Source: Porphyromonadaceae bacterium
GTDB taxonomy: Bacteria; Bacteroidota; Bacteroidia; Bacteroidales; UBA11471
Length of the DNA stretch: 8,951 nt
Assembly (NCBI GenBank): GCA_021199145.1
Contig: JAJQIP010000099.1
Location: forward strand, 1-8,951
Reading direction: 5' to 3'
Under the pieces are notes generated by a model. That model had not been told where the DNA came from and did not search any database. It saw only the letters and a program-made list of their open reading frames with translations. This document shows positions 1 through 7,444 of the stretch, one piece after another. Made by a program: the position numbers and the translations under genes. Every line of letters begins with the position of its first letter. Within the stretch, counting starts at the first letter, position 1.

Positions 1-202
1 AGTGTTGATAATCATAGGAATAAACATTTAAATACATTATGAAAGAGAGAGAAGAGATACGTCTGAGGCTGCTGGAGATAGCGACGGTCCACAGCCGATA
101 CGCCAGTCGGTGGAAGAACGAGTGATTCATATGGAAGGAAAAAATAAAGGCATCATCCTGAAAAGCCTCTTTGCTTCGCATTATGATACCTTTCTAAACT
201 TG
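1..202. other. Left-edge stretch without a convincing gene
   Basis: I see no supported gene here. On the plus strand an ATG at 39 opens a 28-codon frame ending at 125 (begins MKEREEIRLRLLEIA), without a clear promoter or ribosome site. On the minus strand an ATG at 181 opens a frame that runs off the left edge (begins MRSKEAFQDD), but it overlaps the probable tRNA terminator and has an unremarkable composition. Neither resembles a family I recognise. The only element I can support is the hairpin at 139-170, listed separately. The segment at 41-56 is rich in GA dinucleotides. Confidence 0.5.
139..170 (-). terminator. Probable intrinsic terminator of tRNA-Pro
   Basis: Read on the minus strand, AGAGGC (165-170) can pair with GCCTTT (146-151), including one G-U pair, around a 13-base loop. 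It is followed by TTATTTTTT-like sequence with six Ts at 139-144. It lies about 30 bases past the 3' end of the tRNA and in its orientation, so it is a sensible end for that transcript. The stem is only 6 bp and the loop is large, so strength is uncertain. Confidence 0.5.
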
Positions 203-277
203 TCGGGGTGACTGGATTCGAACCAGCGACCACACGCCCCCCAGACGTGTACTCTAACCGGACTGAGCTACGCCCCG
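203..277 (-). tRNA. tRNA-Pro, anticodon GGG
   Basis: The minus strand folds into a full cloverleaf of 75 bases. The anticodon GGG is at 240-242 (bases 34-36), preceded by the invariant T33, and reads proline codons CCC and CCT. The D stem (GCTC/GAGT), the five-pair anticodon stem and the T arm with TTCGAAT loop are intact. The acceptor begins with C1-G72 and has A73, which are known proline identity features in bacteria. The acceptor stem has one C6·A67 mismatch (plus-strand positions 272 and 209). The 3' CCA is not encoded: the bases after A73 read CAA, so CCA must be added enzymatically. It has its own promoter just upstream and lies 72 bases downstream of aroB on the same strand. Confidence 0.96.
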
Positions 278-287
278 TTTCTGTGAA

Positions 288-318
288 CAAAGGTAGCGCA
301 TTTATTTTTTCTCGCAAA
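288..318 (-). promoter_or_regulatory. Bacteroidetes-type promoter of tRNA-Pro
   Basis: On the minus strand TTTG (315-318) and TACCTTTG (288-295) are separated by exactly 19 bases. This matches the TTTG-N19-21-TAnnTTTG consensus used by the primary sigma factor of Bacteroidetes. Transcription would start near 281, a few bases before the mature tRNA 5' end at 277. The box lies between aroB and the tRNA, so the tRNA can be made independently of aroB, although I see no clear terminator that would block read-through from aroB. Confidence 0.8.
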
Positions 319-349
319 AGATTTGCTCCTTTTTTCTTACAGACGCTCG

Positions 350-1408
350 TTAGATGCCGAAGAGATCTCGATAGAGGTCAAGAGCGATATTTATCTCCTC
401 ATGTGAAACAATTTGATTGATGGCTACTTTTCCAATGTCGGAAAGTAATGTGAAATTGATTTTGTCCGCTTCGTTTTTCTTATCGTGGGTCATGCGCTCA
501 TAAAGGTAATCATAGTCCTTGCAGGTAATAGGGAATACTCCATAATTCTGACGGACAAAAGCGGCATAAAGGCGGATTATATTAAGGGGAAATCCGAGGT
601 AGCGATGGGAAAGGAGCAATTCCCCAACAATCCCCCACGCAACGGCATACCCGTGTTGTACAGGTTGATTGCGATGATGCGAAAAGGTCTCAAAAGCATG
701 ACCTATGGTATGTCCGAAATTGAGCGATTTGCGGATATTCGCTTCATAGGGGTCCTTTTCAACGATTTGCTGTTTCACCTGTATGGATTCTTTCAGGCAA
801 CTCAGCATATCGGTGTTGTCAGGGTGGCTTAGGTCAAGCGTAAAGAGTCGGTTGTAGATATCTGCGTCGCTGATAAGTCCGTGTTTCAGCATTTCGGCAA
901 ATCCCGATAAAAGATGTTCCCGGGAGAGGGTCTTGAAAAAAACGGCTGAAATAAGAACTATTTCCGCTGGAGCAAAGACCCCGATTTCATTTTTCAAATC
1001 GTTGAAGTTGATGCCGGTCTTTCCTCCGACAGCTGCATCGACAGCCCCCAATAGGGTGGTCGGGATATTGATGAAGCGAATCCCTCGCTTAAATGTGGCG
1101 GCGGCAAATCCCCCTAAGTCGGTCACCATGCCTCCACCGAGGTTTATGAGTATTGAATGACGGGTGGCACGACGACTACTTAATTCCTGCCATACCGAAG
1201 AAAGTGTTTCAAGAGTCTTGTAGGTATCATCGGGGCGGATATTGATATATTCGGCCGTGGTGAGAAGTTTGTTGTCAGCGAGAACAGGCAGACAATGCCG
1301 ATGTGTATTTTCATCGGTCAATACGAACAACCGGTCGTAGGAATAGTCGGATAACACTTTTTCGAGGTCAGCGGCAATGTCTGCGGTAAAAAGAAGTCGT
1401 TGGGCCAT
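350..1408 (-). CDS. aroB: 3-dehydroquinate synthase AroB
   Basis: AroB converts the seven-carbon sugar phosphate DAHP to 3-dehydroquinate with release of phosphate. This is step two of the shikimate route to aromatic amino acids, folate and quinones. It is a cytosolic NAD- and divalent-metal-dependent enzyme. The 352-residue protein has the usual length. Visible hallmarks are the nucleotide-binding GGGMVTDLGG (91-100), the substrate loop DAAVGGKTGIN (124-134), FAEMLKHG (170-177, metal ligand E172 and lysine K175), and NFGHTIGHAFE (230-240, H233 and H237). A further likely metal-ligand histidine, H252, lies in QHGYAVAWG, where many homologues have HGEAV; this glutamate-to-tyrosine change sits beside, not at, the ligand. 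The ATG at 1408 begins MAQR, 6 bases after the stop of the upstream HAD gene, so the two are almost certainly co-transcribed. The TAA stop is at 350-352. Confidence 0.97.
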   Translation of the reverse strand: MAQRLLFTADIAADLEKVLSDYSYDRLFVLTDENTHRHCLPVLADNKLLTTAEYINIRPDDTYKTLETLSSVWQELSSRRATRHSILINLGGGMVTDLGGFAAATFKRGIRFINIPTTLLGAVDAAVGGKTGINFNDLKNEIGVFAPAEIVLISAVFFKTLSREHLLSGFAEMLKHGLISDADIYNRLFTLDLSHPDNTDMLSCLKESIQVKQQIVEKDPYEANIRKSLNFGHTIGHAFETFSHHRNQPVQHGYAVAWGIVGELLLSHRYLGFPLNIIRLYAAFVRQNYGVFPITCKDYDYLYERMTHDKKNEADKINFTLLSDIGKVAINQIVSHEEINIALDLYRDLFGI

Positions 1409-1414
1409 ACTATT

Positions 1415-2143
1415 TTAATGGGTTAATAGGGTGTACAATTCCTCAAAATGAGCGGAGAGGGAGAGCATGTCGGGCAACAGATAATCGGCTCCAGCTTCGA
1501 TAAGCATATGGTTGGGTAAGGGTCCTGTATTGACAGCCACCGTAAAAATATGAGCGGCAACCCCTGCCTGTACCCCCAATGGGGCATTCTCCACCACGAT
1601 GGCTTGCCATGGTTGTACAGAGGCTTTTTGTAATCCGATAAGATAGGGTTCGGGATGCGGTTTGCCATATTTTACATCGAAGGAGGTCACCATCGTCTGT
1701 GGGGTAAAAATACCCGGAAAGTCATGGGAAAGTTTGGAAAGCAGCGTACGTTGTCCCGATCCGGTAACTAACACGGGCAATAAGCCGAGCGATTTGACCT
1801 GTTGTAGAAAGTCAAAAGAGCCGGGCATTACCGCTGCAGCACCTTTGCGTTCAAAAAATTCACATTTTCGGGTATAGATTTGCTTTTTCTCTTCTTCAGT
1901 GGCATCCCGGCCATAGGCTCTATTGAAAATCAAATCGATAGTCGATGCTCCTGTACGTCCTTCGTATAGGAAAAATTCCTCTAAGGTACAGGCAATCCCC
2001 TGTGAAGAGACCGCTTTATACCATGCTTCGGCATGGTAGGGCATAGAGTTATAGAGAACGCCATCCATGTCGATGAGTACGGCTTTCGGGTCAAGATGGG
2101 AGAACCCTGTTTTTTGCAAATAAGCGGATGTAATTTCGTTCAT
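1415..2143 (-). CDS. HAD-family hydrolase, beta-phosphoglucomutase/phosphatase-like
   Basis: This is a cytosolic haloacid-dehalogenase-superfamily enzyme of the subgroup that acts on small sugar phosphates through an aspartyl-phosphate intermediate. Numbered from the ATG at 2143 (242 residues), motif I is DMDGVL (nucleophile D25, acid/base D27), motif II is VTGSGQ (T127), motif III is GKPHPEP (K161), and motif IV is VVENAPLG (E185, N186). Motif IV has E-N where many relatives have E-D. Residues of about 30-105 form the helical cap. The open frame extends to a TTG at 2164, but a -7 promoter box (2162-2169) covers that codon and would place the transcript start downstream of it, so I chose ATG 2143. 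It sits directly upstream of aroB with a 6-base gap. A sugar-phosphate housekeeping role beside the shikimate enzyme is possible, but the substrate cannot be read from the sequence. Confidence 0.9.
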   Translation of the reverse strand: MNEITSAYLQKTGFSHLDPKAVLIDMDGVLYNSMPYHAEAWYKAVSSQGIACTLEEFFLYEGRTGASTIDLIFNRAYGRDATEEEKKQIYTRKCEFFERKGAAAVMPGSFDFLQQVKSLGLLPVLVTGSGQRTLLSKLSHDFPGIFTPQTMVTSFDVKYGKPHPEPYLIGLQKASVQPWQAIVVENAPLGVQAGVAAHIFTVAVNTGPLPNHMLIEAGADYLLPDMLSLSAHFEELYTLLTH

Positions 2144-2161
2144 AACCGGTAAAACGATTGA

Positions 2162-2169
2162 CAAAAATA
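2162..2169 (-). promoter_or_regulatory. -7 promoter box of the HAD-aroB unit
   Basis: On the minus strand TATTTTTG fits TAnnTTTG. The start of transcription would fall near 2155, leaving a leader of about 12 bases before ATG 2143. I find no good TTTG 19-21 bases upstream, so the -33 half is weak. The box overlaps the alternative TTG start at 2164, which argues against that start. Confidence 0.5.
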
Positions 2170-2191
2170 TAAACTATTTGGCAGTTGTGAA

Positions 2192-2217
2192 GGAAACTTG
2201 GAAAGGAAAAAGGGAAA
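2192..2217 (+). repeat. Four GGAAA repeats in the HAD/priA divergent region
   Basis: GGAAA occurs at 2192-2196, 2200-2204, 2205-2209 and 2213-2217, making a strongly purine-rich patch between the two divergent -7 boxes. It could be chance in A-rich intergenic DNA, or a protein-binding or flexible DNA segment. No function can be assigned. Confidence 0.4.
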
Positions 2218-2225
2218 TTTTTCTT

Positions 2226-2233
2226 TACATTTG
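2226..2233 (+). promoter_or_regulatory. -7 promoter box of priA
   Basis: TACATTTG fits TAnnTTTG. Transcription would start near 2240 and the priA ATG follows at 2261, giving a short leader. The nearest TTG (2198-2200) is 25 bases upstream, longer than the usual 19-21, so the -33 half is poor or absent. Confidence 0.5.
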
Positions 2234-2260
2234 TCTATCGGTTTGCCCTAAAACTCTTTT

Positions 2261-4735
2261 ATGTATCAGTTCGCTGACGTTATATTACCGCTTCCGCTTA
2301 CAAAGTACTTTACTTACCGTATCCCTACGAAGTGGCAGGAGAGCCTTGTGGTAGGAAGTCGTGTAATCGTTCCGTTCGGGTACAAGCATTTTTATACGGC
2401 AATTGTGGCACATCTGCACAATGAAGTTCCTTCAGCGTATGAAGTAAAAGAGATTTTGACATTGCTTGACAACTATCCTATATTGCGGCCCCTTCAACTG
2501 CGCTTTTGGGAGTGGATGGCCGACTATTATCTTTGTTCCGTCGGTGATGTTTTCAAAGCTGCAGTGCCTACAGGCTTGAAGATTGAAAGTGAAACACAAA
2601 TAGCTGCTGTCCCCGATTTCATCGAAAAAAATGATGCTCCCCTCAAAGAGCGGGAGGCCATATTATGGGATATTCTGAGTCGCTATACGAAGATGAGTGT
2701 GCAGGAACTCGAAAGGGAGAGTGGATTACGGAACATATTACCTTTTGTCCGTTCTCTTATGGAGCAAAATGCGGTCGTCGTTTCGGAGGAGCTTCGCTAC
2801 AAATATCGTCCTCGCACGGAAAATTATGTGCGGTTGTCGCATATTGCTGTCGGAGAGCAGGAGAAAGTCCAGGAGCTTTGTGAAAAACTCAAACCGGCCA
2901 AAAAGCAACTTCAGTTGCTGCGGTGTTATCTCGAGTTGTCGGGATTCATGCAGGAGCCTGTTCTTCGTGAAGTCTCCCGTAGGGAGCTTCTTGAGCAGGC
3001 CGGACTCTCCCCACAGATTTTGGGGGTATTGATGGCGAAAGGTGTTTTTGAAAATTATACGAAAGAGGTGAGCCGTTTTTCGGCAGACCTTTCCACTCCC
3101 CTTCCCCCTCATCCGTTTTCTGTTGTACAACAAAAGACGTATGATGCTATTCTTAACCGTTTCGCCGAAAAAGAGGTCGTATTGTTGCATGGGGTTACCT
3201 CGAGCGGAAAGACGGAGATTTATATTCATCTTATTGAAGCGGTGTTGAAGAAGGGAGAGCAGGTACTTTACCTTGTCCCTGAAATAGCTTTGACGGCTCA
3301 ACTTGCTGCCAGATTACAACGAGTATTCGGTAACAGATTGGTTGTCTATCACTCCAGGTTCACAGACAGTGAACGGGTAGAGATATGGAATAAATTATTG
3401 CATGATACCGCTCCTCAGATTGTGCTTGGGGTACGTTCGTCCGTGTTTTTGCCTTTTTGTAATTTGGGTTTGGTCATTGTGGATGAGGAACATGAGGGGA
3501 GTTACAAGCAACAAGAGCCTGCACCCCGTTATCACGCTCGCAATGCTGCTATTGTCTTGGCTTCGATGCATGGGGCAAAAACCTTGTTGGGAACAGCGAC
3601 ACCGGCTATTGAAAGTTACTACAACGCCATGTCTGGGAAATATGGCTTGGTAGAGTTGCCGACCCGATATGAAGACATCTCCTTGCCTCAGATTCTTCCG
3701 GTTGATATGGGAGATTTGCGACGTAAGCGACGTGTCTCTTATGAAAGTAATCTTTCCCCTCAATTAAAGTTGGCGTGTGAAAAGGCCTTAAAGGAGAATA
3801 AGCAGGTAATCCTTTTTCAAAACCGGCGTGGTTTTGCTCCGATGGTAGAGTGTCGCTTGTGCGCTTGGACCCCTCGTTGCCCCCAATGTGATGTGAGCCT
3901 TACCTATCACAAACATTCTCATTTGCTTATGTGCCATTATTGCGGACACATAGAAAATCTTCCTGTTTGTTGTCCTGCTTGTGGAAATGAAAGCATTACC
4001 ATACGTGGCTTTGGTACTGAGCGTGTTGAGGAGGAGGTAAAGCAGGTTTTCCCGGACTATTCGGTCGTTCGTATGGATTTTGATTCAACCCGCAACCGCA
4101 GGGCCTATGAACAGATTATATCCGATTTTGAGCAGCAAAAGAGCCGGATTCTTGTCGGGACACAAATGGTTACCAAAGGGCTGGATTTCGACCATGTAAG
4201 CGTTGTCGGCATATTAAATGCGGATACGTTGCTCAACTACCCTGATTTTCGTGCCCATGAACGAGCTTTCCAGATGATGGAGCAGGTTGCGGGACGTGCG
4301 GGACGAAAGAATCAGCAGGGAATAGTCATTTTACAGACGGCACAACCGCAACATCCAGTCATTGGGCAGGTCATGCGGCACGATTATGCGGCCATGTATG
4401 CCTCACAAATTACCGAGCGGCAACAATTCAACTATCCTCCCTTTACTCGGCTTATCTATATCTATCTGAAACATCGTGATGAACCGTTTCTTGACCAGGC
4501 GGCGCAGGACTATGTGCAGCGGTTATACCCTGTTTTCGGGCAGAGGGTTTCTATGCCTCACACACCCCCTGTGGCGAGGATACAGATGTTGTATATCCGT
4601 CGTATCATGATAAAGGTCGAACGGGCCGCCTCCTTAAAAAAGGTTCGGGAGGCTTTACGCCAAGTCCAGGAAAATATACTCAGCGATGTCCGTTTCCGCT
4701 CGCTTATGGTCTATTACGATGTAGACCCGCTATAA
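2261..4735 (+). CDS. priA: Primosomal protein N', replication restart helicase PriA
   Basis: PriA recognises stalled or D-loop replication forks, unwinds them 3'-5' using ATP and reloads the replicative helicase. The 824 residues contain the expected parts in order. First come the N-terminal fork-binding region (about 1-110, begins MYQFADVILPLPL) and a winged-helix/linker region. The helicase follows, with Walker A GVTSSGKT (311-318, K317) and Walker B DEEH (408-411). Eight zinc-binding cysteines come next: C531, C534, C540, C543, C558, C561, C571 and C574. Their spacing of 3-6-3-15-3-10-3 matches what I recall for E. coli PriA. Then come GTQMVTKG (633-640) and AGRAGR (677-682), and a C-terminal domain. 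The extra length over E. coli (about 730) lies mostly before the helicase core. ATG 2261 is the first in frame and follows a -7 box. The TAA stop (4733-4735) overlaps the stop of the convergent gene. Confidence 0.97.
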   Translation: MYQFADVILPLPLTKYFTYRIPTKWQESLVVGSRVIVPFGYKHFYTAIVAHLHNEVPSAYEVKEILTLLDNYPILRPLQLRFWEWMADYYLCSVGDVFKAAVPTGLKIESETQIAAVPDFIEKNDAPLKEREAILWDILSRYTKMSVQELERESGLRNILPFVRSLMEQNAVVVSEELRYKYRPRTENYVRLSHIAVGEQEKVQELCEKLKPAKKQLQLLRCYLELSGFMQEPVLREVSRRELLEQAGLSPQILGVLMAKGVFENYTKEVSRFSADLSTPLPPHPFSVVQQKTYDAILNRFAEKEVVLLHGVTSSGKTEIYIHLIEAVLKKGEQVLYLVPEIALTAQLAARLQRVFGNRLVVYHSRFTDSERVEIWNKLLHDTAPQIVLGVRSSVFLPFCNLGLVIVDEEHEGSYKQQEPAPRYHARNAAIVLASMHGAKTLLGTATPAIESYYNAMSGKYGLVELPTRYEDISLPQILPVDMGDLRRKRRVSYESNLSPQLKLACEKALKENKQVILFQNRRGFAPMVECRLCAWTPRCPQCDVSLTYHKHSHLLMCHYCGHIENLPVCCPACGNESITIRGFGTERVEEEVKQVFPDYSVVRMDFDSTRNRRAYEQIISDFEQQKSRILVGTQMVTKGLDFDHVSVVGILNADTLLNYPDFRAHERAFQMMEQVAGRAGRKNQQGIVILQTAQPQHPVIGQVMRHDYAAMYASQITERQQFNYPPFTRLIYIYLKHRDEPFLDQAAQDYVQRLYPVFGQRVSMPHTPPVARIQMLYIRRIMIKVERAASLKKVREALRQVQENILSDVRFRSLMVYYDVDPL

Positions 4736-6232
4736 ATTCTTCTTGAAATATTTCCCTATAAAGGGCAGTTCTGCCAGTGGAATGTCCCGCCGCACAGCAT
4801 AAACGATAAAAATCAACAATAGTGCTGTCCGGAACAGCAACGTTTCAACGACAGGCCAGACAGGAACAGCCATCGCTACGATGTAAAGTATTATGGCAAT
4901 CAATACATATTGTAACGCCGCTTTCCAGCGATAGGGAATCGGGTAGTATTTTTCCCCCAGACAGTAGGAGACCGCCATCATGGAGAAATAGCAGCAGAAA
5001 GCCGCCCAAGCGCAGGCTGTATAGCCATAGCGGGGGACAAACAGAATGTTGATAAGAAGTGTTATTATCAGGCCAAAAACGGAAAAGATTGTCCCCCAAT
5101 AGGTACGGTCCGTCAATTTATACCATAAGGAAAGGTTGAAGAAAATGCCGAAGAAGAATTCTCCTGCCATCACAATGGGTACAATGGATAGACCGGAAAA
5201 ATAGCGTGGGGAGATAAAATATTTTAGTACGGGTAAATAGAACATTACCCCCAAGAAAATCAGAAGGCCGAATATGATAAAATAATGCATGGCATCCACA
5301 TAGGCTTTTTGACTTTCTTCTCCTCGACTGCGGCTTTTGGCAAAAATAAAGGGTTCGTATGCGAAACGGAATGCCTGTATGAACATGACCATCACGATGG
5401 CAATCTTGTAGTTTGCCCCGTAAACCCCTAATTCAGCCATTGCCCGATTGGTATCGGTCACCAATAGCGGGTAGATGATTTTGTCTATTGTCTGATTCAT
5501 GATACCCGCCAATCCCATGATGAGTAATGGAAAAGAGTAGACAATCATGTTCCGCCATATTTCTACATTGAAGCGGTAGTGTACTTTCACGATTTCAGGG
5601 GCGAGAACTAGCAACGTTACTGCGGATGCCACCAGATTGGACAAGAAAATGTACCCTACGCCAAAATCAGGACGATAGAAACTGGCAATCCATCCCGGGT
5701 GTGACGTGTGTAGGATGGGACATAGTATGATGAAAAAGATGTTCAGCCCGATATTGAGGAAGATGGACAACAATTTTATTCCGGCAAAGCGAAAAGGCCT
5801 TTGTTTGTATCGCAGATAAGCAAAAGGCATAGCCGTAAACGCATCAATCGCCAGTGTGACGGCCAACATCATCACATAGCGTGGGTCTCCTGAAGAACCC
5901 AGTACCGAAGAGATGGGGTCGAGGAATAGCCCTACAACCAAAATGAAAATGACGGAAGTGCAGGCCAACGAGATGAGTCCTGTCGAATAGACCTGCATGG
6001 AATCTTTGTATTTTTCATGGTTAATAAAGCGGAAAAAGCCAGTCTCTAAGCCGTAGGTCAGAATAATGAGTAGCACGGCTACCAAGGAGTAAAGGTACGT
6101 TACCACCCCATATTCAGCTTGTGTGAAAACATGAGTATAGAGGGGAACAAGACACCAATTGAGAAAACGGCCCACGATACTGCTCAGTCCGTAAACGGCC
6201 GTATCTTTTGCCAGACTCTTCATCCCCGACAT
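4730..6232 (-). CDS. Polysaccharide/oligosaccharide flippase-like membrane protein (MVF/Wzx type)
   Basis: This is a 500-residue integral inner-membrane protein that probably flips a lipid-linked sugar from the cytoplasmic to the outer face. I count about 14 hydrophobic segments, near 12-33, 42-62, 84-104, 118-138, 150-171, 192-211, 228-247, 268-290, 315-338, 348-370, 381-399, 404-424, 436-456 and 461-481. The N-terminal region with FTQAEYGVV (36-44) resembles the Wzx/polysaccharide-biosynthesis family of the MOP transporter superfamily. The tail is basic (KYFKKNL). No glycosyltransferase cluster surrounds it, so the substrate is unknown; a MurJ-like role is conceivable but unsupported. It follows ruvB by 34 bases with AGGAG upstream of ATG 6232, so the two are likely one operon. 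A second ATG at 6223 could serve instead. Its TAG stop overlaps the priA stop. Confidence 0.87.
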   Translation of the reverse strand: MSGMKSLAKDTAVYGLSSIVGRFLNWCLVPLYTHVFTQAEYGVVTYLYSLVAVLLIILTYGLETGFFRFINHEKYKDSMQVYSTGLISLACTSVIFILVVGLFLDPISSVLGSSGDPRYVMMLAVTLAIDAFTAMPFAYLRYKQRPFRFAGIKLLSIFLNIGLNIFFIILCPILHTSHPGWIASFYRPDFGVGYIFLSNLVASAVTLLVLAPEIVKVHYRFNVEIWRNMIVYSFPLLIMGLAGIMNQTIDKIIYPLLVTDTNRAMAELGVYGANYKIAIVMVMFIQAFRFAYEPFIFAKSRSRGEESQKAYVDAMHYFIIFGLLIFLGVMFYLPVLKYFISPRYFSGLSIVPIVMAGEFFFGIFFNLSLWYKLTDRTYWGTIFSVFGLIITLLINILFVPRYGYTACAWAAFCCYFSMMAVSYCLGEKYYPIPYRWKAALQYVLIAIILYIVAMAVPVWPVVETLLFRTALLLIFIVYAVRRDIPLAELPFIGKYFKKNL

Positions 6233-6266
6233 ACTCTTCTCTCTCCTCTGCTATATATTTGTTTGT

Positions 6267-7280
6267 TCAGAATAGCAAATCCTGGTCAATACGATTCCTT
6301 CCCAAATGGGTATAGGCCAAATCGGTCACTTCCCGTCCTCTCGGTGTGCGTTTGATGAATCCTTCTTTAATCAGATAAGGTTCATATACCTCTTCCAGAG
6401 TACCCGGGTCCTCTCCCAATGCCGTCGCAATGGTCGAAAGTCCTACCGGACCTCCTTTGAATTTGTCGATAATCGTTTCCAATATCTTATTATCGATTTC
6501 GTCAAGTCCGTATTGGTCGATATTCAAGGCTTCGAGAGCTATTCGGGCGATTTCCAGGGTGATGCGTCCCTCCCCTTTCACTTGGGCGAAGTCACGTACC
6601 CTTCGCAGAAGGGCGTTGGCAATACGGGGAGTACCCCGACTACGCATGGCAATCTCTGCTGTGGCTTCAGTGGTGCAAGGAACTTTCAAGATTGAGGCCG
6701 ACCGTTGGACGATGCGGCTCAACACCTTGTGGTCATAATATTCCAAATGGCAGTTAATGCCGAAACGGGCACGTAACGGACTTGTCAATAATCCGCTACG
6801 GGTTGTGGCGCCTATAAGGGTAAAGGGATTCAGGTCAAGTTGTATTGACCGGGCACTGGGGCCTTTATCAATCATGATATCGATGCGGAAATCCTCCATT
6901 GCCGAATAGAGATATTCCTCTACTATTGGGCTAAGGCGGTGTATTTCGTCGATGAAAAGGACATCATTAGGCTCGATAGAGGTGAGAATACCCGCTAAAT
7001 CACCTGGCTTGTCAAGTACTGGTCCGGAGGTGATTTTAAATCCGACTCCCAATTCATTTGCGATGATATTGGAGAGGGTTGTTTTTCCTAAACCGGGAGG
7101 GCCATGTAGTAGAACATGGTCGAGAGATTCCCCCCGCATTTTGGCAGCCTCGACAAAAACACGCAGATTTTCGATAATTTTTTCTTGCCCGCAGAAATCT
7201 TCAAAAGCCAAGGGACGCAGGGCTTTTTCAAACTCCTGCTCTTTTTCGTAACGTTGTTTTCTAATATCGAAATCTTCCAT
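6267..7280 (-). CDS. ruvB: Holliday junction branch-migration ATPase RuvB
   Basis: RuvB is the hexameric AAA+ motor that, with RuvA, drives branch migration of Holliday junctions for RuvC to cut. The protein is 337 residues, essentially the standard length. It has Walker A GPPGLGKT (60-67), Walker B DEIH (111-114), sensor I GATTRSG (157-163), arginine finger region LRARF (169-173), and the C-terminal winged-helix domain with GGPVGLSTIA and a TPRGR motif near the end. ATG 7280 begins MEDFDIRKQ, typical of Bacteroidetes RuvB. ruvA and ruvC are not in the window. The gene is first in a unit with the flippase, and a promoter at 7445-7475 would give an untranslated leader of about 155 bases. Confidence 0.98.
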   Translation of the reverse strand: MEDFDIRKQRYEKEQEFEKALRPLAFEDFCGQEKIIENLRVFVEAAKMRGESLDHVLLHGPPGLGKTTLSNIIANELGVGFKITSGPVLDKPGDLAGILTSIEPNDVLFIDEIHRLSPIVEEYLYSAMEDFRIDIMIDKGPSARSIQLDLNPFTLIGATTRSGLLTSPLRARFGINCHLEYYDHKVLSRIVQRSASILKVPCTTEATAEIAMRSRGTPRIANALLRRVRDFAQVKGEGRITLEIARIALEALNIDQYGLDEIDNKILETIIDKFKGGPVGLSTIATALGEDPGTLEEVYEPYLIKEGFIKRTPRGREVTDLAYTHLGRNRIDQDLLF

Positions 7281-7444
7281 GAATTTGTCGTCTGTTCGGA
7301 TAATTGTTCCGGCAAATTTTTTCTATTGGGGTCGGCTGTTATTTTAATAGTAGATTTGTGGTAGTCTTGTGTGGCGTGGCCAAATGTTCGGTTGTTTTTT
7401 CGCCAAAAGTCAAGGGCTGTTTCTATATGGATTTTATATGCAGA
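7281..7444 (-). other. Untranslated leader of ruvB, no gene seen
   Basis: This is the part of the 292-base ruvB-pdxB intergenic region between the ruvB ATG and its candidate promoter. It is A/T-rich, and I found no riboswitch motif, RNA gene or clear hairpin. A minus-strand frame entering from 7447 runs through it into ruvB in another frame, but it starts at a TTG inside the promoter box and its sequence looks like a shadow. Confidence 0.45.

Noticed and set aside
39..125. Plus-strand 28-codon frame beginning MKEREEIRLRLL
   Set aside because: It is short, with no clear promoter or ribosome site, no recognised family, and stops close on either side. It cannot be told from chance.
1..181. Minus-strand open frame running off the left edge from an ATG at 181
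   Set aside because: It overlaps the tRNA terminator hairpin, has no upstream signals of its own, and its serine/phenylalanine-rich sequence resembles no family I know.
314..336. GCAAA-AGA-TTTGC hairpin followed by T-rich sequence on the plus strand
   Set aside because: It is terminator-like only on the plus strand, where nothing is transcribed toward it; on the minus strand it lacks a T-tract and overlaps the tRNA promoter.
208..420. Plus-strand 70-codon frame
   Set aside because: It runs antisense across tRNA-Pro and the end of aroB; it is a shadow frame.
2738..3301. Minus-strand 187-codon frame inside priA
   Set aside because: It is fully antisense to a well-supported priA region, has no promoter, and shows no recognisable domain.
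4626..4652. GCCTCC...GGAGGC hairpin near the 3' end of priA, as a possible terminator for the convergent flippase gene
   Set aside because: There is no T-tract after the stem on either strand, and the bases are coding sequence for PriA.
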